DNA from: Schleiferilactobacillus harbinensis DSM 16991
GTDB lineage: Bacteria; Bacillota; Bacilli; Lactobacillales; Lactobacillaceae
Direction: 5' to 3'
NCBI RefSeq assembly: GCF_000425885.1
Contig: NZ_AUEH01000034.1
Location: 1 to 34,398 of the forward strand
DNA: 34,398 bases
In this document: one piece after another, positions 7,035 through 14,119 of the stretch
Numbering within the stretch: the first letter of the stretch is position 1
How the letters are laid out: each line of letters starts with the position of its first letter
The notes under the pieces: model-generated
What the model saw: the letters and a program-made list of their open reading frames with translations, nothing else
What the model was told of the DNA's origin: nothing
The model's database searches: none
Translations under genes and position numbers: made by a program

Positions 7035-8257
7035 CGCTGATGCACCAGGCGGACAAGAAGATTGCCCCGCGCTTGGCGGAGATCGACGATCAGATCGTGC
7101 AAAATCAGGCCAAGGTACTGCGAGCATTTCAAAAACACCACGTGGCGGAAAGCCATTTGTACGGCTCCACCGGGTACGGCCATAACGATGAAGGGCGGGA
7201 CGTGCTGGAGGCCATTTACGCCGATGTGTTAGGCGGCGAAGATGCCTTGGTGCGGCCGCAGCTTGTTTCCGGCACCCATGCCATTGGGGTCGCGCTACTC
7301 GGCTTGGTCCGGCCCGGCGATGAGATTTTGTACATCACTGGCGAACCTTACGATACGCTGCAAGAAGTTCTGGGCATGGCCGGCAACGGCATTGGCAGCC
7401 CGAAGGAATACGGCATCGGCGCAGATTATGTGCCGTTAAAGGCAGACAACAGCGTGGATGTACCAGCGGTGCAAAAACGCATCGGCGAACACACCAAAGT
7501 CGTCGCGATCCAGCGCTCCCGGGGCTACGCCACCCGGCCGTCCTTCACCGTGAGCCAGATCAAAGAAATGATCAAGGCCGTGCGCGCAGTGAAGCCGGAT
7601 GTGTGGATCTTTGTCGATAACGCCTATGGCGAATTTTCTGAAACCGTCGAACCATTGGAAGTTGGCGCGGATATTATGGCCGGCTCGCTGTTTAAGAATG
7701 CTGGCGGCGGTATGGCCAAGACCGGCGGCTACATTGTCGGGAAGAAAGACTTGATCGAACGGGTCAGCTACCGGTTGACTGTGCCGGGGATCGGCGGCGA
7801 CGAAGGGGCCACCGTGGGTCTGCTCGCGGATATGTTCCAGGGCTTCTTTATTGCCCCGCAAACCACTGGCAACGCCATTAAGGGCGCAATTTTCGAATCC
7901 GCTCTATTCGATAGTCTTGGCCTGGACGTTGACCCGAAGTGGGATGCACCGCGGACTGACTTGATTCAAACCGTCAACTTTGGCAACGCGGCCGACATGA
8001 TCAAGTTCGCGGAAGCCGTTCAGGCCAGTTCGCCAGTGGATTCCTTTGTTACCCCGATCCCGGAGCACATGGCCGGGTATGAGGACGAAGTGATCATGGC
8101 CGGCGGGACGTTTGTCTCTGGGTCGACCATCGAATTCTCCGGGGATGGTCCGATTCGCCCGCCATATACCATTTACATGCAGGGCGGGTTGACCTATGCC
8201 CACGTCAAGGTGGCCACGATGCAGGCCGCCCAAAAAGTCTTTTTCGATAACAAGTAA
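6995..8257 (+). CDS. Met_gamma_lyase-family PLP-dependent protein (YnbB/aluminium-resistance type)
   Basis: The 420-residue protein matches the Firmicutes family annotated as aluminium resistance protein or methionine gamma-lyase family protein. Diagnostic stretches are HLYGSTGYGHNDEGRDVLE near the start, RPQLVSGTHAI, AIQRSRGYATRPS, FVDNAYGEF and AGSLFKNAGGGMAKTGGYIV. The last carries the probable PLP-binding lysine, and FVDNAYGE the Asp that pairs with the cofactor ring. It is a fold-type I enzyme, probably cytoplasmic, whose physiological substrate is not settled. In many relatives it lies near glnR/glnA, which is not the case here. Ornithine decarboxylase follows 51 bp downstream. Confidence 0.85.
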   Translation: MQNWEDEFDPKLVALMHQADKKIAPRLAEIDDQIVQNQAKVLRAFQKHHVAESHLYGSTGYGHNDEGRDVLEAIYADVLGGEDALVRPQLVSGTHAIGVALLGLVRPGDEILYITGEPYDTLQEVLGMAGNGIGSPKEYGIGADYVPLKADNSVDVPAVQKRIGEHTKVVAIQRSRGYATRPSFTVSQIKEMIKAVRAVKPDVWIFVDNAYGEFSETVEPLEVGADIMAGSLFKNAGGGMAKTGGYIVGKKDLIERVSYRLTVPGIGGDEGATVGLLADMFQGFFIAPQTTGNAIKGAIFESALFDSLGLDVDPKWDAPRTDLIQTVNFGNAADMIKFAEAVQASSPVDSFVTPIPEHMAGYEDEVIMAGGTFVSGSTIEFSGDGPIRPPYTIYMQGGLTYAHVKVATMQAAQKVFFDNK

Positions 8258-8268
8258 TCCGGGGAATC

Positions 8269-8288
8269 GGGCCCACCGTAACGGGCCC
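8269..8288 (+). other. Short GC-rich hairpin between two PLP-enzyme genes
   Basis: Two GGGCCC hexamers (8269-8274 and 8283-8288) can pair around an eight-base loop. No T run follows, so it is not a classic terminator. It may moderate read-through between the lyase-family gene and the decarboxylase. Confidence 0.3.
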
Positions 8289-8308
8289 CTAATTGGGAGG
8301 TAAATAGT

Positions 8309-10381
8309 ATGTTTCTGAAAATCGGCACCACGCCTCAGTTGGCCCAAGTCCTGCACAACTTGCCGCTGACTGATCTTGCTCAGACTGAACTCGCGGGGAT
8401 CAACGCAGCGGTGATCGCAGATACCGATGCCACGAATATTAACCAGCTGGCAGAAAGTCCCCTGCCTATTCCAGTCTTTATCCTCGGGCAACAGGCGCCG
8501 CCGAGCCTCCCTGGGGCACTCCTTTTGCCCGCCATCACGGACACGGCCATTGCCCAAATCAAAGCCGCTGCGCTGCAATACGAACAGCGGCAGATCCCGC
8601 CGTACGTGGCTGATTTGCTGGACTTTGCCCAGGCCGATCCGACGACCTTCGCCACGCCGGGCCACCACGCCGGCCATTACGATGAACTGGCCCCTGCCGG
8701 CTGGCTGCTTAAGCAAGCCTATGGCCAGACCTTTTTCAGCAGTGATACCTCCGATGTGGTCACCGCACTGGGCGATATGCTTACCCACGGCGGCACACCG
8801 CTGACCGCGGAACAGGCCGCTGCCAAGCTGTGGCACGCGGATAAGACTTATTTCGTCACCAACGGGACCACGGGCTCCAACAACATCGTCGCCAGCGCCA
8901 TTCTCCAACCTGGCGATCTGGTGCTGTTCGATCGAAACAACCACAAGTCCGTGTACAACGGCGCGCTGGTCATGAATGGCGCTATTCCGGTCTATCTGGA
9001 TACCCTGCGCAGCGATCTCGGGCTGATCGGGCCGATAGATCTGAAGGACGGTACGGAAGAAAAGCTGCGTAATTATCTGCGCACCTTTGCCCCGAAGCAG
9101 GCCGATCAGCCCCGCCCGTTCCGGTTAGCGGCCCTGGAGTTGGAGACCTTTGACGGCATCGTGCCGGACGTGAAGATGCTTTTGGATCGGTTTGGCAAAC
9201 TGGTGGATTACATGCTGTTTGACGCCGCCTGGGGCGGGTATGAGCCCTTCATTCCGGCCATGCGGCCAATGGATCCGCTCCAGCTGCCGCTGGGGCCGGA
9301 CGATCCCGGGATCATCGTCACCCAATCCGTCCATAAGCAGCAGTCCGGCTTTGCCCAGACGTCCCAGATTCATAAGAAAGACAGCCACCTCAAGGGTCAG
9401 GCCCGCTACGTCAGCCATGCTCAGTTCAACCACGCCTATTTGAAGCACGTCACCACCAGTTATTCTTACCCCCTGTATGCGTCATTGGCGGCGAACGTCG
9501 CTTTGAATGAAGGCACGGTGGGGCAGAAGATCTGGCGGCAGGCGCTGGCCGATTCGCTGGCCTTCCGCCGGGCGCTGGACGATACCCAACTGTTCCGGGC
9601 ATACAATAGCCCGGAATTGATTACCGCGGAAACCGATACGGCCTATACCGATCCCCAGGCCTGGGCGTTGGCGCCCCAGGCCAAGTGGCACGGTATACCG
9701 GATTTATTGCCGGGACAGGCTTACTTGGATCCGGGCAAGGTCACCGTCGTTTTACCCCATGACCGCCAATTGGGCGTTTCCGGCTGGGTCGTGGACCGGT
9801 ATTTGCTGGACCACAATATTGTGCCGGAAAAGGCCGACTTCAACTCGCTGCTGTTCCTGGTGACACCGGGCTCGCGGATGACCGACTGGCGCCGGCTGCT
9901 GGATGTATTGAAGCAGTTCGAGACGGATTTCTTCAACGACAAAACGGTGGCGGAGACGCTGCCCAAGCTGGTGGCTGAAACCGGCGACCGTTATGCGCAC
10001 ATGACGCTGCGGGCATTATGCCAGCAGCTCTCGGATTTCTTCAAGGACGAGCAGCTGGTTACGCGCCAGCGCTGGTTGTTCCAGAACAGCAATAACCGGG
10101 ACCAAGTCATGTCGGCGGCCCAGGCGGATACGATCTTTGCCACGGGCCGATACGAAACGGTACCGCTGACCCAGAGTGCGGGCCGGGTGGCGGTGGAAGG
10201 GGCGCTGCCGTACCCGCCGGGAATTTTCGTGGTGGTGCCGGGGGAGACTTGGACACTGCCGGCGATCGATTATTTTCGGTCGTTGTTTGCGGGGATCGCG
10301 CGGTTCCCGGGGTTCACGCCGGAGATTCAGGGCGTGTTCGCGGATGATGACGGGGATGCGATGGTGCATGTTGCGAAGTAA
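8309..10381 (+). CDS. Ornithine decarboxylase (Orn/Lys/Arg decarboxylase family)
   Basis: This cytoplasmic PLP enzyme would convert ornithine to putrescine and CO2, consuming a proton. The 690 residues follow the inducible ornithine decarboxylase of Lactobacillus 30a through most of its length. They have an N-terminal wing domain (about 1-95), then the PLP domain with TFATPGHHAGHYDELAPAG, FFSSDTSDVVTALGDML, VLFDRNNHKSVYNGALVMNG and IIVTQSVHKQQSGFAQTSQ. Lys343 in SVHK is the expected Schiff-base lysine. The C-terminal ALPYPPGIFVVVPGE motif is also present. It is about 40 residues shorter than the Lactobacillus 30a enzyme, mostly at the C-terminus. The ATG has GGGAGG upstream. A permease gene follows after a structured spacer, fitting an acid-resistance exchange system. 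Lysine as substrate cannot be excluded. Confidence 0.88.
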   Translation: MFLKIGTTPQLAQVLHNLPLTDLAQTELAGINAAVIADTDATNINQLAESPLPIPVFILGQQAPPSLPGALLLPAITDTAIAQIKAAALQYEQRQIPPYVADLLDFAQADPTTFATPGHHAGHYDELAPAGWLLKQAYGQTFFSSDTSDVVTALGDMLTHGGTPLTAEQAAAKLWHADKTYFVTNGTTGSNNIVASAILQPGDLVLFDRNNHKSVYNGALVMNGAIPVYLDTLRSDLGLIGPIDLKDGTEEKLRNYLRTFAPKQADQPRPFRLAALELETFDGIVPDVKMLLDRFGKLVDYMLFDAAWGGYEPFIPAMRPMDPLQLPLGPDDPGIIVTQSVHKQQSGFAQTSQIHKKDSHLKGQARYVSHAQFNHAYLKHVTTSYSYPLYASLAANVALNEGTVGQKIWRQALADSLAFRRALDDTQLFRAYNSPELITAETDTAYTDPQAWALAPQAKWHGIPDLLPGQAYLDPGKVTVVLPHDRQLGVSGWVVDRYLLDHNIVPEKADFNSLLFLVTPGSRMTDWRRLLDVLKQFETDFFNDKTVAETLPKLVAETGDRYAHMTLRALCQQLSDFFKDEQLVTRQRWLFQNSNNRDQVMSAAQADTIFATGRYETVPLTQSAGRVAVEGALPYPPGIFVVVPGETWTLPAIDYFRSLFAGIARFPGFTPEIQGVFADDDGDAMVHVAK

Positions 10382-10402
10382 ATAAAGCGGTCGTTGTACG
10401 CC

Positions 10403-10599
10403 GTGCCAAGTGCTCCGCAAGCTGCGGCTGAGGGGGCTGGCGACGCGCAGCAAGTGCGAAGCCGAAGGCGTAGCTAGCCATGACGGCGCTTGGAGCCCGC
10501 TGCGCGGTCTCCAAGTCGCCTAACCACATCGGCGGCAAAGCCGCCGTGTGGTTTCCATGGCTGAGCCCCCTCAGCCTCCGCTTGCTACGCACTTGGCAC
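10403..10599. repeat. 197-bp multi-hairpin palindromic element
   Basis: Outer arms of 36 bp (10403-10438 and 10564-10599) are inverted copies with about five mismatches, beginning GTGCCAAGTGC and ending GCACTTGGCAC. Within them a further stem pairs AGCCATG (10476-10482) with CATGGCT (10556-10562). It encloses two hairpins: GGCG-CTTGGAG (10485-10495) with CTCCAAG-t-CGCC (10509-10520), and AACCACA/GGCGGC (10522-10536) with GCCGCC/TGTGGTT (10540-10553) around an AAA loop. The whole can fold as a branched cruciform. It fills most of the spacer between the decarboxylase stop and the permease. It has no ORF that looks real. It could be a REP/MITE-like dispersed element or a structured RNA. No second copy was seen in the window. 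Confidence 0.75.
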
Positions 10600-10679
10600 T
10601 ACATACGCCAGACTCGCCACACTAAAATTGAATTGATTTCCAGCACCACATTTTATATTTAATACGGAGGATCATTATT

Positions 10680-12128
10680 GTGCAGGAAGAAATCACCCCG
10701 AACCGGCGGTATATGAGCTGGCCTGTTTTGAGTCTGCTTGTTTTTATTACCGTTATTGGGTTCGAAAATATCTTTTATCCGTTCCAGAACCAAGGCTTAT
10801 CGGTCGTTATTAACTGGGTCATTTTGCTGGTGATTTACATCGTGCCCTATGCGCTGATCTCGGCGCAGTTGGGGACGACGTTTACCCGCGCTGACGAGGG
10901 CGGCGGGTTGGCGACTTGGATGCGCCGGACGTTGGGCGACACTTGGGGGTACTGGACGAGCTGGATTTATTGGGCGCAGACGCTGCCTTACCTGGTGGAT
11001 GTGTCTAACTCGGTCATTGTCGCGTTGTCCTGGCTGATTCTGGGCGATAACACGCTGGGGAAGCGGATGTCGAATTTGACGTTTGGCCTGCTGACTTTCG
11101 CCATTATTCTATTGTTTATTGTGTTAGAAAACCTCTTCTCCCGTTCCCTGGAAGTGATGTCCTTGATCGGCGGGGCGGCGATGTTTTTGATGGCGGTATT
11201 GTTCGTGGCGCTGACTGCGGCCGGCTTGGCCAAGGGCGTCCACTCCGCAACGATCTTCACTTGGGCGGCGTTCCGCCCGCATTTCTCCATGCATTACTTC
11301 GCCACCACGGGGCTGTTGATCTTCGCCACGTCTGGGGCGGAGTTGGGGGCGACGTATGTGGCCCAATTGTGCAACCCGAAGAAGGAGTTTCCCAAGGCCA
11401 TGTGGGCACTGGCAATTATGACCGGCTTCCTGGTCATCTTCGGTTCCTTGGCCCTGGGGGTCTGGTTCAATGCCAACCATTTGCCGGATGACCTGAAGAT
11501 GAATGGCGCCTACTACGCCTTCTCCATGCTGGGCAAGGCCTGGGGCTGGGGCAAGACGCTGATGTACATGTTCGCCGGCACCCAGCTGCTGTTCATGCTC
11601 GCCCAGCTGGCGGTCTTGATCGATGCCTCCAGTCGGGTGCTGTCGGCGGATACGGCCATGCGCTTCATGCCGAAGTGGCTGCTGCAGAAAAATAAGCAGG
11701 GCCGGCCGGTGCACAGCTACATTTTCACCGCCGCCCTCTGCCTGTTCCTGCTGCTGTTATCCGGCACCTTGCCGAACATCAACGCCATCTTCAACTGGCT
11801 GCTGAACTTGAACGGGATCGTCTCTCCGTACAAGACCGCCCTGGTCTTCGTCGCCTTCCTGGCACTGCGGGCCCAGGCGGATAAGTTCACCTCCGGCTAC
11901 ACGTTCATTAAGAGCAAAGCCGGGGCTTACCTGGTCGGCGGCTGGTGCTTCGTCTTCACCTTCATCTGTGCCACTCTGGGCTTCTTGCCCCAGGAAGTGG
12001 TCTTTGGGACGACTGGGTGGACGCACCAACTGGTCATGAATATCATTTCGGTCATCGTTCTGTTCGGTTTCGGCTTCATCATGCCGTTGCTGGCGCGCCG
12101 CGATATTGCGAAAGAAAATCTAGAGTAA
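10680..12128 (+). CDS. APC-superfamily amino acid permease (probable ornithine/putrescine exchanger)
   Basis: The 482-residue polytopic protein has about twelve membrane helices and the layout of APC permeases. The unwound first helix falls near VIGFENIFYPFQNQG, there is a conserved EGGGLATWMRR loop after helix 2, and helix 6 is FATSGAELGATYVAQL with the following loop NPKKEFPKAMW. The start is GTG, with GGAGG nine bases upstream. It follows the ornithine decarboxylase in the same direction, so exchange of ornithine for putrescine is the natural guess; glutamate/GABA-type antiporters are close relatives. A strong bidirectional terminator follows. Confidence 0.75.
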   Translation: MQEEITPNRRYMSWPVLSLLVFITVIGFENIFYPFQNQGLSVVINWVILLVIYIVPYALISAQLGTTFTRADEGGGLATWMRRTLGDTWGYWTSWIYWAQTLPYLVDVSNSVIVALSWLILGDNTLGKRMSNLTFGLLTFAIILLFIVLENLFSRSLEVMSLIGGAAMFLMAVLFVALTAAGLAKGVHSATIFTWAAFRPHFSMHYFATTGLLIFATSGAELGATYVAQLCNPKKEFPKAMWALAIMTGFLVIFGSLALGVWFNANHLPDDLKMNGAYYAFSMLGKAWGWGKTLMYMFAGTQLLFMLAQLAVLIDASSRVLSADTAMRFMPKWLLQKNKQGRPVHSYIFTAALCLFLLLLSGTLPNINAIFNWLLNLNGIVSPYKTALVFVAFLALRAQADKFTSGYTFIKSKAGAYLVGGWCFVFTFICATLGFLPQEVVFGTTGWTHQLVMNIISVIVLFGFGFIMPLLARRDIAKENLE

Positions 12129-12131
12129 CCT

Positions 12132-12173
12132 AAAAAGCGGGTCGTCACCCCAGCGGATGACGGCCCACTTTTT
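12132..12173. terminator. Bidirectional rho-independent terminator
   Basis: AAAAAG-c-GGGTCGTCA and TGACGGCCC-a-CTTTTT form a long stem around a short loop, with A and T runs on the two sides. It lies between the permease stop (plus strand) and the end of the minus-strand 46-residue ORF, and can serve both. Confidence 0.8.
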
Positions 12174-12177
12174 GCAT

Positions 12178-12318
12178 TCAGCGATACTTGTGTTCAGCGG
12201 TTTCCTGCCGCTTCTTAGCGATATTGGCTTGTGCGTTCTCATCGGCAATCTCGGTCCACCGATCGGACCGATTCGCCCCGAGCAGGACTTTGAAGAAAGT
12301 TGCAATGGCGTGCCGCAT
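12178..12318 (-). CDS. 46-residue basic/acidic small protein
   Basis: On the minus strand ATG 12318 opens a 46-codon frame ending TGA at 12178. Its product starts MRHATFF-like (MRHAIATFFKVLLG) and ends in a charged helix (AKKRQETAEHKYR). AAAGGA lies ten bases upstream. It is immediately downstream of the HesB-like gene (23 bp) and directly before the shared terminator, so a two-gene operon is likely. No family is recognised. The composition looks protein-like, with an amphipathic N-terminal helix. Confidence 0.5.
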   Translation of the reverse strand: MRHAIATFFKVLLGANRSDRWTEIADENAQANIAKKRQETAEHKYR

Positions 12319-12341
12319 CAGAGTCACGTCCTTTCTCTCTC

Positions 12342-12728
12342 CTACCGCGCCGGATTCTCCTTGATGCCGTTGGGGTCAGTGAAATCAATGAAACCGACGT
12401 TGGTGTCAATGTCGCCGGAATCTCCAGACAGGCTCATCGTGTCGTATTGCGGGTGGAAGCGCACGACCAAATGATCATCCATGCCTTCCATCCCGTAAGC
12501 TTTGACGTAGACCTTGCCCAGATTGGAATCAATCGTGGCGTCGTAGGTGTCCAGCGAAGCTTCGGGTCCGATGATGTTGATGGTGAATTGGGTCTGCATG
12601 TGGATCATGGCGTGTTGGGAATAGGGGCCGACCCCATCCTCAAACGTCAGCAGCAGCCGATCGCCGTCTTTCCAGCGATCCTGAATTCGTTTTGTAACGG
12701 TTTCGTCGAATTTAATATCTTGAGTCAT
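12342..12728 (-). CDS. HesB-like (iron-sulphur biosynthesis family) protein without cysteines
   Basis: The 128-residue sequence fits the Lactobacillaceae proteins annotated as iron-sulphur cluster biosynthesis (Fe-S_biosyn) family. It has an N-terminal helix followed by RLLLTFEDGVGPYS and a beta-rich core that ends GFIDFTDPNG. The cysteines that bind iron-sulphur intermediates in true IscA/HesB proteins are absent, so an assembly role is doubtful and the molecular function is unknown. Start ATG 12728 has a perfect AAGGAGG upstream. It is followed by the 46-residue ORF. Confidence 0.7.
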   Translation of the reverse strand: MTQDIKFDETVTKRIQDRWKDGDRLLLTFEDGVGPYSQHAMIHMQTQFTINIIGPEASLDTYDATIDSNLGKVYVKAYGMEGMDDHLVVRFHPQYDTMSLSGDSGDIDTNVGFIDFTDPNGIKENPAR

Positions 12729-12751
12729 GATAGAACCTCCTTAATCCAACA

Positions 12752-12774
12752 GTGGTGCCCCTGCTAGGCACCAC
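12752..12774 (-). other. Perfect hairpin in the 5' leader of the HesB-like gene
   Basis: GTGGTGCC (12752-12759) and GGCACCAC (12767-12774) pair perfectly around a 7-base loop, about 25 bases upstream of the start codon and before the SD. There is no T run on either strand, so it is more likely an mRNA-stabilising or protein-binding hairpin than a terminator. A TATACT at about 12809-12814 on the minus strand could be the -10 of the transcript. Confidence 0.45.
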
Positions 12775-12842
12775 AGACAGTGTAAAACTGTAACCCTTTC
12801 AAGCGTCTACAGTATACGGCGAAGTGGCTGAAAAGGGGCAAA

Positions 12843-12899
12843 CGACGCTCACTGAGAATGACTAAGCCGCCTGACTAGTCTGACTGAAAGTGAGTGTCG
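12843..12899. promoter_or_regulatory. Inverted repeat with TGACT repeats upstream of the exopolysaccharide promoter
   Basis: CGACGCTCACT (12843-12853) and AGTGAGTGTCG (12889-12899) are inverted copies with one mismatch. Between and beside them TGACT occurs three times, one within the palindrome GACTAGTC. The block ends about 25 bases before the proposed -35 of the exopolysaccharide operon, where an activator would bind. No regulator is identified. Confidence 0.45.
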
Positions 12900-12924
12900 C
12901 GGTCTAGGCCAATGTATGATATAG

Positions 12925-12953
12925 TTGCATAGAAATATTTAACCGTATTTATA
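12925..12953 (+). promoter_or_regulatory. Probable promoter of the exopolysaccharide operon
   Basis: TTGCAT (12925-12930) and TTTATA (12948-12953) are separated by 17 bases and lie about 36 bases upstream of the first ATG. Both hexamers are near consensus. The surrounding AT-rich stretch contrasts with the GC-rich genes. Confidence 0.5.
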
Positions 12954-12988
12954 TAGAAGAAAAATCACTTAGGCAGGAGATTCAGCGT

Positions 12989-13009
12989 ATGCACTAGGGG
13001 ATTGGTTGG
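12989..13009 (+). other. Interrupted N-terminus: ATG-CAC-TAG before the lipoprotein
   Basis: ATG 12989 has AGGAGA eight bases upstream and is exactly in frame with the lipoprotein, but its third codon is TAG (12995-12997). Without the stop the product would read MHxGIGWLIIGGGILLAGC, a normal lipoprotein signal peptide if x were Lys or Arg (AAG to TAG is one change). Either a nonsense mutation, a sequencing error, or reinitiation at TTG 13010 must be assumed. Confidence 0.75.
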
Positions 13010-14119
13010 TTGATTATCGGCGGCGGGATTTTATTAGCGGGTTGTACCCAACAGGCGCAATCGGCCAACACGACTATTGATGCGCCTAAGGTGGCGCTGG
13101 TGGCGCCGCAGAAGGACACCGATTTTGCGGCGGCCCGCCAAGCTCTGACGCAGTTTTTGACCAGACAAATGGTTCAACCGGATGGTATTTATACTAACTT
13201 TTTGGATAGCCAGGGCACCGGCGATACCGCGACGGGTCATGAATATTTAAGCGAATCCACCGGTCTGTGGCTCCAGCATCTGGTGCTGACGAAACAGCCG
13301 GCGGCGTTCAAGACCTTTTATCAACGCAGCAAGACGACGCTGTGGCAAGGGCAGCAGTTTACCTACCGCTATGATCCCGCCCGCAATTATCGTTATCCGG
13401 TGAACGCCGGGGTGGATGATTTGCGCATCGTGAATGCAGTGGGGCGGATCACCCGCCAGACCAAGCAATCCGCTTGGCAGCATACATATACGAAGCTGGC
13501 CCGGACAGTCTTGGCTAATACTGTGCCCCAGGGCCGGGTCGTGGACTACGTCGACGCCCAGACCCATGAACGGGCCCAGCAAACTACGCTGTGTTACGTG
13601 GATCTGGCCACGCTGCAGCCGCTGCTGCCAACGCGACAGTACGCCCAGGCCCTGGCTTTAGTCCAGACGGGCCGGTTGACCGGGTACTTGCCGCTGTATG
13701 CCACGCGCTATGATTTTCAGAAGCACGCCTATACTGGGACAGACAGCATTAATATTGTTGAATCACTGCTCACCGCGGTGCATTTGGCCGAAGTGGAGAA
13801 AGTGCCGGCGGCGACGGTGAATTGGGTGAAGGATCAGGTGCAAAACGATACGCTGTATAACCGCTGGGGGGCCGATGGGACGCCCCAGACCACCGACCGG
13901 TCCGCGGCCGGTTACGCGCTGGCGGCCCAACTCGGCTTGTTTACCGGCGACCGGGCTTTGGCCAAATTGGCCCTGCAGCGGGCGCTGGCCTTTCAAATCA
14001 CCGCGGCCGGCGCCCCGCTCACCGGGGCCCTGGGCGATCTGCCCAGCCAGCAAGTTTATTCCTTCGATAATCTCACCACCCTAGTGACCCTAGATATGTA
14101 CTTAAACGGAGAATCATGA
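13010..14119 (+). CDS. GH8-like lipoprotein glycoside hydrolase of the exopolysaccharide cluster
   Basis: This extracellular, probably membrane-anchored protein resembles glycoside hydrolase family 8 and the PssZ-type hydrolases encoded with Listeria exopolysaccharide genes. A lipobox LLAGC places the lipidated Cys at residue 12 of this reading. The domain begins with MVQPDGIYTNF. The segment YLSESTGLWLQ aligns with the family's acid Glu region (SEGQGYGM type), and NAGVDDLRIVNAV with the catalytic Asp region. It may trim or release the polymer. The TTG at 13010 is used only because a TAG interrupts the better start at 12989; this shortened signal peptide lacks basic residues, so the gene may be poorly expressed or broken. 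Its end overlaps the next ATG by four bases. Confidence 0.7.
   Translation: MIIGGGILLAGCTQQAQSANTTIDAPKVALVAPQKDTDFAAARQALTQFLTRQMVQPDGIYTNFLDSQGTGDTATGHEYLSESTGLWLQHLVLTKQPAAFKTFYQRSKTTLWQGQQFTYRYDPARNYRYPVNAGVDDLRIVNAVGRITRQTKQSAWQHTYTKLARTVLANTVPQGRVVDYVDAQTHERAQQTTLCYVDLATLQPLLPTRQYAQALALVQTGRLTGYLPLYATRYDFQKHAYTGTDSINIVESLLTAVHLAEVEKVPAATVNWVKDQVQNDTLYNRWGADGTPQTTDRSAAGYALAAQLGLFTGDRALAKLALQRALAFQITAAGAPLTGALGDLPSQQVYSFDNLTTLVTLDMYLNGES

Noticed and set aside
7904-8944. A 346-codon open frame on the minus strand
   Set aside because: It runs across two well-supported plus-strand enzymes and their spacer, and has no family features.
12157-12474. A 105-codon plus-strand frame after the permease
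   Set aside because: It starts inside the bidirectional terminator and overlaps the minus-strand HesB-like gene and the 46-residue ORF, which have good ribosome binding sites.
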